A stretch of DNA of 18,649 nucleotides from Ettlia oleoabundans (lineage: Eukaryota; Chlorophyta; Chlorophyceae; Chlamydomonadales). The stretch covers positions 1 to 18,649 of the forward strand of contig JAAMXP010003453.1 in the NCBI GenBank assembly GCA_019693395.1, written 5' to 3'. Each line of letters starts with the position of its first letter. Within the stretch, counting starts at the first letter, position 1. This document shows, one piece after another, positions 1-9,100 of the stretch. The notes beneath the pieces were generated by a model. The model saw nothing but the letters and a program-made list of their open reading frames with translations, was not told where the DNA came from and did no database searches. Position numbers and translations under genes: made by a program.

Positions 1-19
1 CCCATCCCCCCTCCCCCAG

Positions 20-154
20 GTCTACATGTTCAAGCCCTCTGAGGCCGAGGCCAAGCAGAAGGCGTACGCGGCAGCACAGGCACAGGCCGCCAAGCAGCAA
101 AACGGCAGCGGCAGCCGCGGCAAGAAGGCAAAGACGCCCGCCACTGCGGCCTGA
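20..154 (+). CDS. C-terminal exon of an unidentified protein (partial, 5' end outside window)
   Basis: A pyrimidine-rich tract ending in CCCCCAG at 11-19 forms a 3' splice site. The reading frame from 20 runs 44 codons to TGA at 152-154. The peptide begins VYMFKPSEAEAKQ, passes through an Ala/Gln-rich probably helical stretch, and ends in a basic tail (GSRGKKAKTPATAA). The codons are strongly GC-ending, as in the other exons here, and a TGTAA signal follows at 429. The first codon could be split with the missing upstream exon, so the exact phase is inferred. The tail resembles the lysine/alanine-rich ends common in algal housekeeping proteins but is too generic to name a family. It converges with the minus-strand RGG gene. 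Confidence 0.6.
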   Translation, partial: VYMFKPSEAEAKQKAYAAAQAQAAKQQNGSGSRGKKAKTPATAA

Positions 155-683
155 GCGGGAGTGGTGCGCAACTGCCGCCACCTGGCCTGCAGCACTGCTT
201 GGCTTACCCTAAGGAACAACAAGCCCCAAGTCTGCAGTCTGCCCGCATCCCCCCATCCAATTAATTTAGTTGTGCTGTTCCTCGGTTCTTTGCTTCCTTC
301 CTTCCCCAGACTTTCGTTGCAAATTTCTCAATTGAGCCGCCAGGGGCAGTGTCTGGGTGGCTCGCTTTGATTTGAAGAACACTCGCTTTCATTGGTCAGT
401 CAGTTGTTCTGCTGCTGATAAGAGACGGTGTAATGGCAGGTTAAATAAGTGTACTGGTGGGCGGCAGGAAGCCGAGGATGAGAGAAAAGACGAACAACGA
501 GGAGGCATTCGTTGGGTGTTGCAGTCACGCGGCACACAAGTTGCGCTTGCTGTGCTGCTGCTAGGTATGCTATGATGTGGCCCTGGCTCTGCTTCAGCTG
601 ACGAGACGGCCAGGGCTTAAGAGCATCGGGGCTCCCACCAGTTGCAGGATGCGCTATGCCCTGCGGGCACCAGAAAGCTTGCT
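155..683. other. Convergent 3' UTR / intergenic stretch
   Basis: This 529-base gap lies between the stop of the leftmost plus-strand gene (154) and the stop of the minus-strand RGG gene (684). It should hold both 3' untranslated regions. The only clear signal is TGTAA at 429-433 for the plus-strand gene. I see no TTACA (minus-strand TGTAA) for the opposing gene. The open frames here have no recognisable protein motifs. Confidence 0.5.
429..433 (+). terminator. TGTAA polyadenylation signal of the leftmost gene
   Basis: TGTAA is the usual chlorophyte polyadenylation signal. It lies 275 bases after the TGA at 152-154, a normal algal 3' UTR length. Cleavage would be expected about 10-20 bases downstream. 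The motif is short, so support comes from position and orientation. Confidence 0.5.
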
Positions 684-1802
684 CTACTCGGCGGCCACAT
701 CCTCCACCATTGGCTCGGCCTCTGGCGCCGCCTCGGCAGCCGGCGCTGCTGCCGCCGCCTCCGCGCCCTTCTTGGGTGCTGTCTTCCAGTAGTCATCAAG
801 GTCGTCATTCAGCTTCTGCAGCAACACAAAGCCGCGTGGGGGAATGTGTGTGGATCATCAGGACTACCTGCAGCATGCGAACTGCTAAGTGCAACCCACA
901 CCACCTTGCAACCAGCGTAAAGCCTTCACCCACCTTTGAAGCCATCTTGTCGTCCTGCCGCCTGCAGTCAGAGCCGCCGAACAACACCCACAATCCGTCA
1001 ATGAGAAACCAATCAGCCATATTACGAGAAGCACATGTGGCAGGCAAGACATCAAGCGGTGTGCTGACCACCACCGGCTTGCAGCACAAGTTTGTTGGAG
1101 GGCATTGCAGCGCATGCACGTTAGCATTCCTGCAATACTAACTCACTCACCAGTAGTCATCCATCTCTCGCTCCAGCTCCTCAGCTGTCTTGGGCTTCTC
1201 GTTGCGCCCCCGGCCCCGACCGCCACGGCCGGCAGGGCCCCGTCCACCGCGACCGCCACGTCCGCCACGCCCGCCCCTGCCACGGCCACCACCGTCGCCA
1301 CCGCCGCCAGAACTGCCGCTCTTCTGTACGCCGCCTCCGCGTGGGCCGCCGCTGCCACGGCCGCCACTCCTGCTGGCCAACAACAAGAGAAGAAGATGGG
1401 GTCGCTCACTGCACAGCAGGCTGGTTGTTGGCGGATGACGGGCGAAAGGCGGGGTCGTCTGCCGTAGGCGCCGTCGTCGGTGATGCAGCCTTTCACAGGC
1501 GGCTCGCCCCTTTGGCTGGCACCTTTGGAGCCAACTGGTCTCCTCACGGCCCAGGGGCGAAACTTCCGCCGCACCGTGAGGGACCAAACAGTGGGACTCC
1601 GATCGCCCGCGATTCACGGACGCCGGCAGCACCCAACATTTTTAACAGACGCCCGGGGCCTGCCCCACTGTCATGCGCTGCACAGACGCAACCCCGGCGC
1701 GGCCACCCGCGATTTGCTCGGCTGCCAGCCCCGGCACTGAGTCGCTGTGTACCTGCCACCCCCGCGACCTCCTGACCGTCCACCCCTTCCCCTGCCGCTC
1801 AT
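684..1802 (-). CDS. RGG-box protein with duplicated C-terminal DDYW motif (FoP/CHTOP-ALY-like RNA-binding adaptor)
   Basis: Four exons on the minus strand, 1753-1802, 1151-1372, 934-961 and 684-815, give 143 residues. The start MSGRGRGGRSGG and nearly the whole of exon 2 are RGG/GRG repeats (about residues 1-75), the kind of tract bound to RNA and methylated by PRMT1-type enzymes. The tail then carries two copies of one motif, TAEELEREMDDYW and KLNDDLDDYW, joined by a 28-base micro-exon, followed by an Ala/Glu/Pro acidic end. Paired LDxxLDxY elements after an RGG box are typical of the C-terminal duplication of Friend-of-PRMT1 (CHTOP) and ALY/REF mRNA-export adaptors, which act in the nucleus with the TREX complex. 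No RRM fits between this ATG and the next gene, so it is FoP-like rather than full ALY. All splice phases agree. Family assignment is by motif only. Confidence 0.75.
934..961 (-). other. 28-base micro-exon of the RGG/FoP-like gene
   Basis: The exon is bounded by GACTGCAG on its 5' side and GTGGGT on its 3' side in minus orientation. It encodes the second part of a split Trp codon plus RQDDKMASK. Without it, exon 2 (ending TG|) cannot join exon 4: the first base of exon 4 is A, which would give TGA. The micro-exon is therefore needed to keep the frame between the two DDYW motifs. Confidence 0.7.
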
Positions 1803-2327
1803 CTAGCTGGACGGAAGTGCTGGGTTTAGATGTTCGGCGCTGCTTGCAGTTTCTGACTCAGGCGGTTATAAAATATGCAGCCAATAAAGAAGCGGAACGC
1901 CGGTAGAACTGTGCGGGGCAACATGTTGTGCAACAGGGCCTGGCTCGACACGCGAAGCGCGCCGCCGCCAAGGCGGCTCCGCCATTGTGATTGTGCATAT
2001 CCAAAGCCCCATCTCGACATGCTCTTGCACGTTTGGTCAAAGAAACATAATGTGCACATACACCAAATGCAACAGAAGTGCTTCTTGCATATTTAACCAG
2101 GCATGTGAAGCCGCAGTTGTGTGTGCAGCAGCGCAGCGCACTGCCACCAGGGCTGGCACACAGCAGAAGGCCGCATGCACCAAGAGCATTGCTGCCTGCG
2201 CCCTATTCCTGCTCCGGCGTCACCCTGGAGGCACGTAGGGCTGTCACCCGTGCTGCCAGCGCAAGCTCTAGCCGCTGCTCTGGTCCACACTACAGCGCCT
2301 GCAATGCCATCGCCAGCTGCCAGGATA
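1803..2327. other. Intergenic region: RGG-gene promoter and zinc-finger gene 3' UTR
   Basis: These 525 bases separate two minus-strand genes. They must hold the 3' UTR of the zinc-finger gene (stop at 2328-2330) and the promoter of the RGG gene (ATG at 1800-1802). A TATA-like AT block lies at 1866-1875. No TGTAA in minus orientation was found, and the small open frames have no recognisable motifs. Confidence 0.5.
1866..1875 (-). promoter_or_regulatory. TATA-like element upstream of the RGG/FoP-like gene
   Basis: TTATAAAATA (plus strand) is the only AT-rich block in a GC-rich region. It lies 64-73 bases upstream of the ATG of the minus-strand RGG gene. As read on the plus strand it is a better TATA box (TATAAAA) than on the minus strand, but no plus-strand gene follows, so orientation is inferred from gene position. 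Confidence 0.35.
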
Positions 2328-4741
2328 TCAGTAGTAATAGTCATCATCCAGAGCTGCCATCACATCGTATGCGTCATCGTCCCAGGGCTTCACACCCTGC
2401 AAGGGAGGGCCGAGGTCATAAAACGAATGCCAGCAGGTGAAAGGATGGATCACAACCCACCCAGGAGCCGCATGCTATTGGAGGGGATGGCACGCCGAGT
2501 CTTTGGCTGCAGCCATGCAACAATGCAACACTGGGCTGGGTAACGCTGCCAGGATTGCAGAAGGACATCTTGCAAGAATGAAATCATTTGCCCACGCATA
2601 CTGTATGCCCTCCAGCAAAGGGTTGGCTGCATGTTGCCACCGCAATACAGCTACCTCCCCACATATGCCCCCCGCCACCAACCTGGCACAGCAGCTCCTC
2701 CACTTCTGCCCCTGTGAATCCACACATCCCCTCATCCAGGTCCCCATAGCCATCCGAGTCGCTGTCAGAGCCGCAGTACCCCCCGCCCCCAAGCAGCCTG
2801 CAGCACCTCAAAAGGCACCAAGATAAGGGAAGAAGATAAGGTAGCAGTGCCAAAAACCGCGCCATACGCCATGCTGGCATGGTAGCATAGGTAATAGCGA
2901 CGGCATGCGGCCGCTTTACAAGCTGTGCAGTAAGTTAGGTAGGGCCCTTGGCGCACCCTGCGGGCCCCCTAGACAGCATAGAGTACATCATGGCATCCGC
3001 CTGCTGTTGTCCGCGCGTCATGCCGCTGTGCTGGGACTTGATATGGTCACTGAGGCTTTGCAGGCTCGAGCAGATGCGGCCGCAGGGGCAATTCCTGCAG
3101 GAAGGACAGCAACAAAGGAGAATGGGTGCAGGTAACGAGCCAGACGAACTAGCAGCAGCAAGCTAGAGAAACTGCCCATGACGGCAGCAAGGATACGGAA
3201 ATGGAAGCCTAGTGCAGGTGCTTGGCGCGGCTGACTGCATGCGAGCTTCATGCCTTCAGCCAGTCCCTGACCAGCGAATGCATGCCACCATCACGTTACC
3301 ACCCGACAACCAGTTTGACTCCCACCTGCACGCTTCCAGTTGGGCGATACGCTCGTTGCCGGCGTGCTTTGCCTTGAGGTGTGACAGAAGGCCCTGGGGG
3401 AACTTGAAGCCACGCTGGCAGGGCTCGCACCTGCAGTGCAGGCGGGGCGCAACAAGGTCTGGCAATCAAGGAAGGCACAGACAGCAGCGGGGGCCTTGGG
3501 GCTTAGAGCACATCCAAGCCATAACGCTCAAAAACAGGTTGAGCCACATGCTTAGCAGTACGACAGCCACGGCAAAGCACAGCTCCAACAATTGAAGGCG
3601 AGGGCATGGTTGTGGTTGCTGCAAGCAGCGCCATCACTGCCAGCACACGCCAACAGCCGCCGGCAGGCAGGTAAATGACTAATGCAGCCACTGCCACCTA
3701 CCAGCACAGCTCTCGGAACTCCTCCGTCACCACCACGCCCAACTCTATGCAATAGCCAGGCACCGCCACCCGGTTCTCCTTTTCCTTCTGCTCCTGCTCC
3801 TGGTTCTGCTCCTGCCTCTGCTCCTCGGGCTGGTCTAGCTGCTGGCGATTCCCAAGATCTCCCTCTACCTCCGCTGCAGGCCGCCTCTCAGCCCCAGCTA
3901 CTGCGTGAGCGGGTTCCTCGCCAGCTGAAGCCTGCCCGGCACTGCCTAGCAAGCACTGTGCCAGCTCCGCCTGCTGCCCACTCGCAAGCTTGCCAGCAGA
4001 CCAGTCCTGGTCACCCTCCTCCTCCTCCTCCTCCTCCCCCTCCTCGTCGCTCCACTCCTCCTCCTCCTCCTCTACCTTCTCCTCGTCGCTCTATTCCTCC
4101 TCCTCCTCACTGTTAAGGCCACCATACACTGCATCAAACTCAATCTCTGTGAGGTCCCTGAACACATTGACCCGCTGCTTTTGGTAACCAGGCTGCTGCC
4201 CAATGCGCCGCTGCTCCAGTTGCTGCTGCTGCAGACTGTCAGCCTCTATCCGTCGCATCGCGCGCTCCATAGCAGCGGCATTGGCAGCAGCGGCAGCAGC
4301 CTTAGCTGTAAGTAATGTGCCAGCAACATCAGGCGCAGCTGTAGCAGTGGCGTGAGCTGACCCGGCTTGCTCTTCCAATGCTGGCATGCCTGTTTCAAGA
4401 TCTCCATGCGCATACAGGCAATTGTCGCCCCTGGTGCAGTGGCCACGCTGGAAGTACACACAGGCGGGCCTGGGCAGCGTGGCATCATGCTGATAGCGGC
4501 ACCTGAATGCGGCAGGCGGTGGGCGGCGGGAACACAAATCAGGACTAGGGGCGGCAGGAAACCCTGGCGGTCGGGTGCAATACAGGCGATTCGGCGGCCC
4601 CCTAGCCTGTTCATAGCCTGCTTGATGCCAGCCGATACTTAAGTTTGCACGGCTGGCCTTTAGGGGGACTGCACACCTTGCGCCGAACCGACATCTGCCG
4701 GCCAGGAAGTGCAGGCAGACCGTCGGCTCACGATGGGGCAT
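2328..4741 (-). CDS. Zinc-finger protein: two CCCH fingers, acidic region, two C2H2-like fingers; in-frame TAG
   Basis: Minus-strand exons 4677-4741, 3702-4502, 3326-3430, 2957-3094, 2683-2797 and 2328-2396 total 431 codons. An in-frame TAA lies two codons before the ATG at 4741. CCCH finger 1 (C9, C17, C23, H27) is created by splicing across intron 1. Finger 2 is C36, C44, C50, H54; both are C-x7-C-x5-C-x3-H, the RNA-binding type. An Ala-rich helix, a Gln/Arg stretch and a Glu-rich region follow. Then come a canonical C2H2 finger (C290, C293, H306, H311) and a second C2H2-like one (C326-x-C328, H341, H346). The tail is acidic and ends GVKPWDDDAYDVM...DDDYYY. The frame is continuous except for TAG at 4091-4093 (codon 159); it may lie in an unrecognised intron, be an error, or truncate the protein after the CCCH pair. 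The 3431-3701 intron could hide a small exon. I do not recognise a named family. Confidence 0.65.
4015..4110. repeat. (CTC/GAG)n low-complexity tract in the zinc-finger gene
   Basis: The plus strand is almost pure CTC triplets, read on the minus strand as runs of GAG (Glu) broken by SDEE and WSDEE. The tract encodes two near copies of an E5-(W/stop)-SDEE unit. One copy has TGG and the other TAG at the same place. Such tracts vary in length and are prone to sequencing and assembly error. Confidence 0.75.
4503..4676 (-). other. Intron 1 of the zinc-finger gene, open and in frame
   Basis: The intron begins GTGTGC and ends TTCAG in minus orientation. It is 174 bases, exactly 58 codons, with no stop in frame. 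Splicing joins GAR to CRYQH and completes the first CCCH finger. Retention would instead insert 58 residues between its second and third cysteines while leaving the rest of the protein in frame. Confidence 0.6.
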
Positions 4742-5125
4742 GTGTTAAGAGGCGCGCCGGAGAGGGGTGGAATTGAGCAGGCTTCAGGGGTGATGGTGCC
4801 GGAGAGCTGCAGTTGAAAGTCACCGACAGAACAGGCTGGCAACTGCTGGTTGTGCGCAACACAATCACAATCGCGGAGGGGATGAGGCGGGATAGGAGCT
4901 AAGATGCACACTGCTCTGCTGGTGCCGCCGGCGCCCTGGATGCGGCCAGCACTGCGACAAACCTTTGAGCTTTCGCTGATCAGTTTCACAACAGGCATTT
5001 GACTGCAATATTTGACACGATCAAACACTGCCCACGTAGTAACACAGTGCAGAGCTGTACACTTTTAGCCTCCCTCGTCCGGCTGTGCTGGCTGTTGGTG
5101 TTGCTGCTCTACTGGCTGCCGCAAG
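4742..5125. other. Intergenic region between KxDL-gene stop and zinc-finger-gene start
   Basis: These 384 bases hold the 3' UTR of the KxDL gene and the promoter and 5' UTR of the zinc-finger gene, both on the minus strand. I see no minus-strand TGTAA and no clear TATA box; the most AT-rich piece is around 5008-5016. No further coding exon was recognised. Confidence 0.45.
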
Positions 5126-5747
5126 TCATGTTGGTGCTGCCAAATTTGCCCCACACTCTGCTGGCTGCTCCGCTGGCTGCTCTATCAAATGCTTATCTGC
5201 GGGCTGCCCCATATCTTCATGGTCTACTGGCTGGTTTTCCGCCCGCTGCCTTGCCCTCTGCTCCTCTAACCGGCGCTGTTCCTCTGCCTCTTCCGCCTCC
5301 AGGAGAGCTTCCCCGCTGTGTGTCGCCTGCGGCGCATGCTCCGGGAATGCTGCCGCAAGCGCTTGCCTCATGCCCCGCAGCCGGTTGTAGATGGCATCAA
5401 GATCTTTTTTTATGCACGCCAGCAGGACGCCTGAGTTGCCAAGCTCTTCTACCACCTCTCCCACCTCATCTCGCCCCAGCCCGGGCGGCAAACGGCACAA
5501 AGCTGTGCGCGCCGATTCCAGGCGGGCCAGTCTGCAGGCATTAATCGTCAACAAATATTTGGTTGGTGGATTGCAAATGATGGGACTATGAACAGCAAGA
5601 GTGGTTGGGGGAGGGCGCTTAGTGACCAAGGGTGTAGGCAGCACCAGGCAGCATTGAATGCCAAACCAACAGCACATTGGGCGGTCCAGCCTAAGGGTAA
5701 CTCACTCACATTTGTTCCTGTACTTCGCTGATGGGGAGTTCAGCCAT
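5126..5747 (-). CDS. KxDL motif-containing protein (BORC subunit KXD1-like)
   Basis: Two exons, 5710-5747 and 5126-5531 on the minus strand, give 147 residues. Exon 1 reads MAELPISEVQEQ and ends in a GTGAGT donor; exon 2 starts after CCTGCAG. The core (about residues 13-75) is helical and carries K54-K55-D56-L57, the motif that names the KxDL family, within IKKDLDAIYNRLRGMRQAL, followed by an AFPEH segment like the family's YPE/HPE. A charged Glu/Arg coiled-coil stretch follows (about 84-112), then a Gln/Pro/Ala tail. KXD1 belongs to BORC, which with BLOC-1-like subunits controls lysosome/endosome positioning; in algae a vacuole or endosome role is inferred. The length is close to the family norm. 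It is divergent from the transporter gene. Confidence 0.75.
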
Positions 5748-6139
5748 GATGGACGAAGGTACTCTGTTGCAATTGGTCGGGCAGGCGCTGGCGGGGGGAG
5801 CAGCGGCCGCAGCTGCTGTCGCTGTGCAGTTCGCGCGCCACTTTCAATGGTTTCTAAGCCTTATTTCCAACGTAAATATTTCTAATCATCTTAACGAAGG
5901 CTTCTGGCAGCTGCTACATGGAGAAGAGAGCAAATTGTAGGATATGACCGTCTGCCTTCGTTCAGGCTGTTCTCGAAGTCGTACAAAGCCGATCGGCTCG
6001 AACAGGCACCCATTTTGGGGGGCGTACCGCTAAGGTTTCTGCACCCAAGCAGTACAGGTGCCTCCCCTTTGACGCGAGCGAGTGCTGGCCCGTTCGCCAC
6101 CTTTTTGCAGTAGTGACATCTAAACCTGTTGTTTCTGCA
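5748..6139. promoter_or_regulatory. Divergent upstream region of KxDL gene and amino-acid transporter
   Basis: These 392 bases lie between the ATG of the KxDL gene (minus, 5745-5747) and that of the transporter (plus, 6140), so they must hold both promoters. The middle (about 5868-5895) is AT-rich. A 9-base inverted repeat AACGAAGGC/GCCTTCGTT lies at 5893-5901 and 5954-5962. TTCTCGAA, a two-unit heat-shock-element-like palindrome, is at 5970-5977. No canonical TATA box is obvious. Confidence 0.45.
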
Positions 6140-9100
6140 ATGGAGGGCAGTGTCGAGGAGTGCGAGTTGCGATTACCACTGCTGGCGGAGAGCGGGTAGG
6201 GTCAACAGCGGACTTTGGGGTTGATTACCATCGGAACACATAACCGCAGCGGTTAGCGCCCCCTAACGCTGCTGTTGCTGCCTGCAGCGATGGTGGCGGC
6301 AGCATAAATGGCGGCGGAAATAGCGGCCGTTGCCCTCGCGTCGCCGGCCAGCGCCGAGGAACTACGTTGTTCCAAACCGTTTTCAACATATGTGAGGTGG
6401 AGCCGCTTACTTCGCTGGCTGGCTGGCAATATACCGTGCAGGACTTGCATCGGCATTGTGGGTGCTGACGGTGCCCAGTCACCCAGCAGCGCCATGTAAG
6501 GCAGGCCTGTTCTCCTACACACTTTGCCACCACCTTCATGCTACCGCATGCAGGCAACATCTTCATGGGCACTGGCCTGCTAAGCATGCCTTATGCCATG
6601 ATGAGGGGCGGCTGGGCGGCACTGGCTGCGCTGGTGAGTCACTAGCGGGGGGTACTTTCGACTCGTGTTTGTCTCTATACTATAGCAAACAAACAAAGCA
6701 CATTGGCGGGGTCGTTGCACTCATGGCACCCTATTGCTGCAGGCCCTTCTGCTCCCCGTGTTTGCACTGAGCGGCCAGCTCATATGCAGCGCCTTTGCGC
6801 TGCTGCCAGCCAGCACCCCCAGGACCTATCCAGAGCTTGGCAAGGCAGCAGCAGGGGCCCTGGGGCTGCGTGCTGTTATGCTGTTTTCCTTCCTAGAGCT
6901 CTTTGGCGGCAGCTGTATCCTCATCATGGTGGCTTGGCAGCAGCTGGAGCTGCTGATGCCTCCAGAAGGTGTGCTGCTGCCCCAAGCTTTCTGTACATTG
7001 AGCAATTCCCTCCTCCGGATGGCAGCAGCTTGGAAGGGACCATAAAGACTGGGCTGCCCTTTCATCTCCCAACAGTCTCTCCTTTGCCTTCCTTTCCGCC
7101 TGCTTGTGGACTGAAGGACTGGGCCCTGCACTGAGCCCCATGCACTGGGCCGCTTTGCTGGCTACCCTGCTGCTGCTGCCGTTGCTGTTCATCGATCTGC
7201 GCCGCCTAAGCCGCCTGTCGGTGGTCGGACTGTTCTCTAGCGGCCTGGTTGTGACGTTGGTGCTGGCGCTGCTGGGATTGGACCCTCGTCGCCACGGAAT
7301 GCCGCAGCAGGTGCATGCATGGGTTCACCCTGGTTGCTTCGGTTTGTAACTGCGTTGTGGGGCATGTGGGATTGTGCGGCAAGGACCGGACCGAAGCTTC
7401 CAGCAATCTGGGCCTCACTTGGCAGCGGCATCCAGCCTGGGAGCTCGCTGGCGTGCTCTCTGGCTCGTGGTTCTGGCCCTGCCTCTCCACACGCTTAGCA
7501 GTGCTGACTTGGTGTCGCGATGCTGCATTCCTGCAGCCTCCACCGCCGCACCACCTGGCCAGCACCGGCATCATCCAAGCCATTGGCGTTTTCAGTCTCA
7601 GCTGTACCGCCCATTCCACGCTACCCGCACTGCGAACGTGAGTGAAGCAAGCGGATGGCAGCTGGCCGAGGCGGTCAGGGCAGCTGCAGGCGGGCCCCTT
7701 CCTTGGTATCGAGGGATGCAGGGAGAAAACCCTGTTGGGCCTGACCAGTTTGTCTGCATGCTCCCAGTACACAATGCCTGGCTGCGGCTGCCAAGAGGCA
7801 CAACAACAGTTGTTGTTGCATGTTGCGTGTGCCGCAGAGCTATGCGTAAGCCGACACAGTTTTCAGCTGCACTTGGCGCCTCCTTTGGCGTCATGCTGGC
7901 CGCTTACTCAACCCTGGCGGCAGCTGGCTACTGGTACTGGGTGAGCATGCATGAGGGTTGCTGCCTAAGAGCCGAGGGCCAATGCTCACTGCGTGGAACA
8001 CTAGCACGGTGCCATTTGGACATCACGTGCATCTTGCTGCCAGCAGCCTTCTCTGCACAAGGTCTCTACACTCCAAACATTAGCCCCGCCGCTGTTACCA
8101 CTGGATGTGCTTCCACCATAGGCTGGTCATCCAACTGGTGTAAAATGGGTATCTGCTCACCCTCCCAATCAACTGCAGGGGGATGCAGCTTCCCCGCTGG
8201 TCACCGCTGACTTGGCCCGCAACTCCTGGTATACATCCTACTCCACCATACCCATACACCGCCTCCTGGTGGGTGCAGTTGCAGCCTGAACGTTAGTAGC
8301 AAAGCAGCTACATGGTTTATCATGTTGCTTCTACTGCTGTCCGCTGCATGCATCATGTACATCGCCAAACTCTAATGGCTGTTAGTGCCGTGCCTGCTTC
8401 ACAGGGCAGGGCAGGGTATTCCCGTGCCACTGGCATGACTGGCACCTCAACTCTAAATCTTTCCACATGTATGCAGGCCGCCTTTGTGCTGATCAACACC
8501 CTGACTAAGCTGCCCGGCCTTACCCTGTGCCTCCAGGTGAACAGCCAACCAGATCTGCCCTGGACGGTGTGCATTGCATACCTGAAGCCCGTTTGCCTGC
8601 CAGAGCAATTCGCCGACAGCCTTCTATGTATCGTCATAGCACAGTACATATGACACTGTGCTATATGTACATACAAGTGCTGCTCTGCTTGCTGCCAGGC
8701 ACAACTGCCCCCGCTGTTTGGGAACCAACCCAACGCCCTGCCTGGCTGCAAACAACTCATCACTCATTACCTTCACCTGATCTTCACACGTCTGCAGGAC
8801 ATGATTCTATCAGTTTTGCGTTTGCAGCGTGGCGAGTCGGGGCAGTACCAGTATCACCCGCCGCTGCGGTTTGCCAGCCTGTCGCTTCGCCTAGCCATCT
8901 TTGCTGCCGCCACACTGCTGGCACTGACAGCGTACAATGCTCTGGGCAGCACACTAAGCCTGCTGGGCGGTCTGGCCTCCATCACCTGTAGCCTGCTGTT
9001 GCCGACAGCCTTCTATGCGCGCCTGGCGTGGCCCAGCCTGCGCTTGCCCGCTCGTGTGGCGCTGCTGGGCCTGCTGAGCCTGGGCTCAGCGCTAGTGTGC

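Noticed and set aside
1190..1438. Plus-strand proline/arginine-rich frame
   Set aside because: It is the antisense of the RGG repeats (GGC/CGT codons read backwards as Pro/Arg) and has no start context or independent support.
1143..1632. Long unspliced minus-strand frames into the RGG region from ATG 1632 or 1574
   Set aside because: They cross a pyrimidine-rich acceptor (TTGTTGTTGGCCAG at 1373-1386), and the ATG at 1802 with a spliced MSGRGRGG exon gives a consistent RGG start instead.
2078..2543. Plus-strand frames of 120-140 codons
   Set aside because: They lie antisense to the zinc-finger 3' end and intron and show no protein motif.
3503..3625. Possible extra zinc-finger exon (frame with CRGC...ERYGLDVL, or NCWSC)
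   Set aside because: The first ends in a stop and neither is needed for phase; direct splicing 3702 to 3430 preserves the frame. Not fully excluded.
7374..8210. 278-codon plus-strand open frame overlapping the transporter
   Set aside because: It is out of frame with the conserved transporter exons and runs through introns; no motif supports it.
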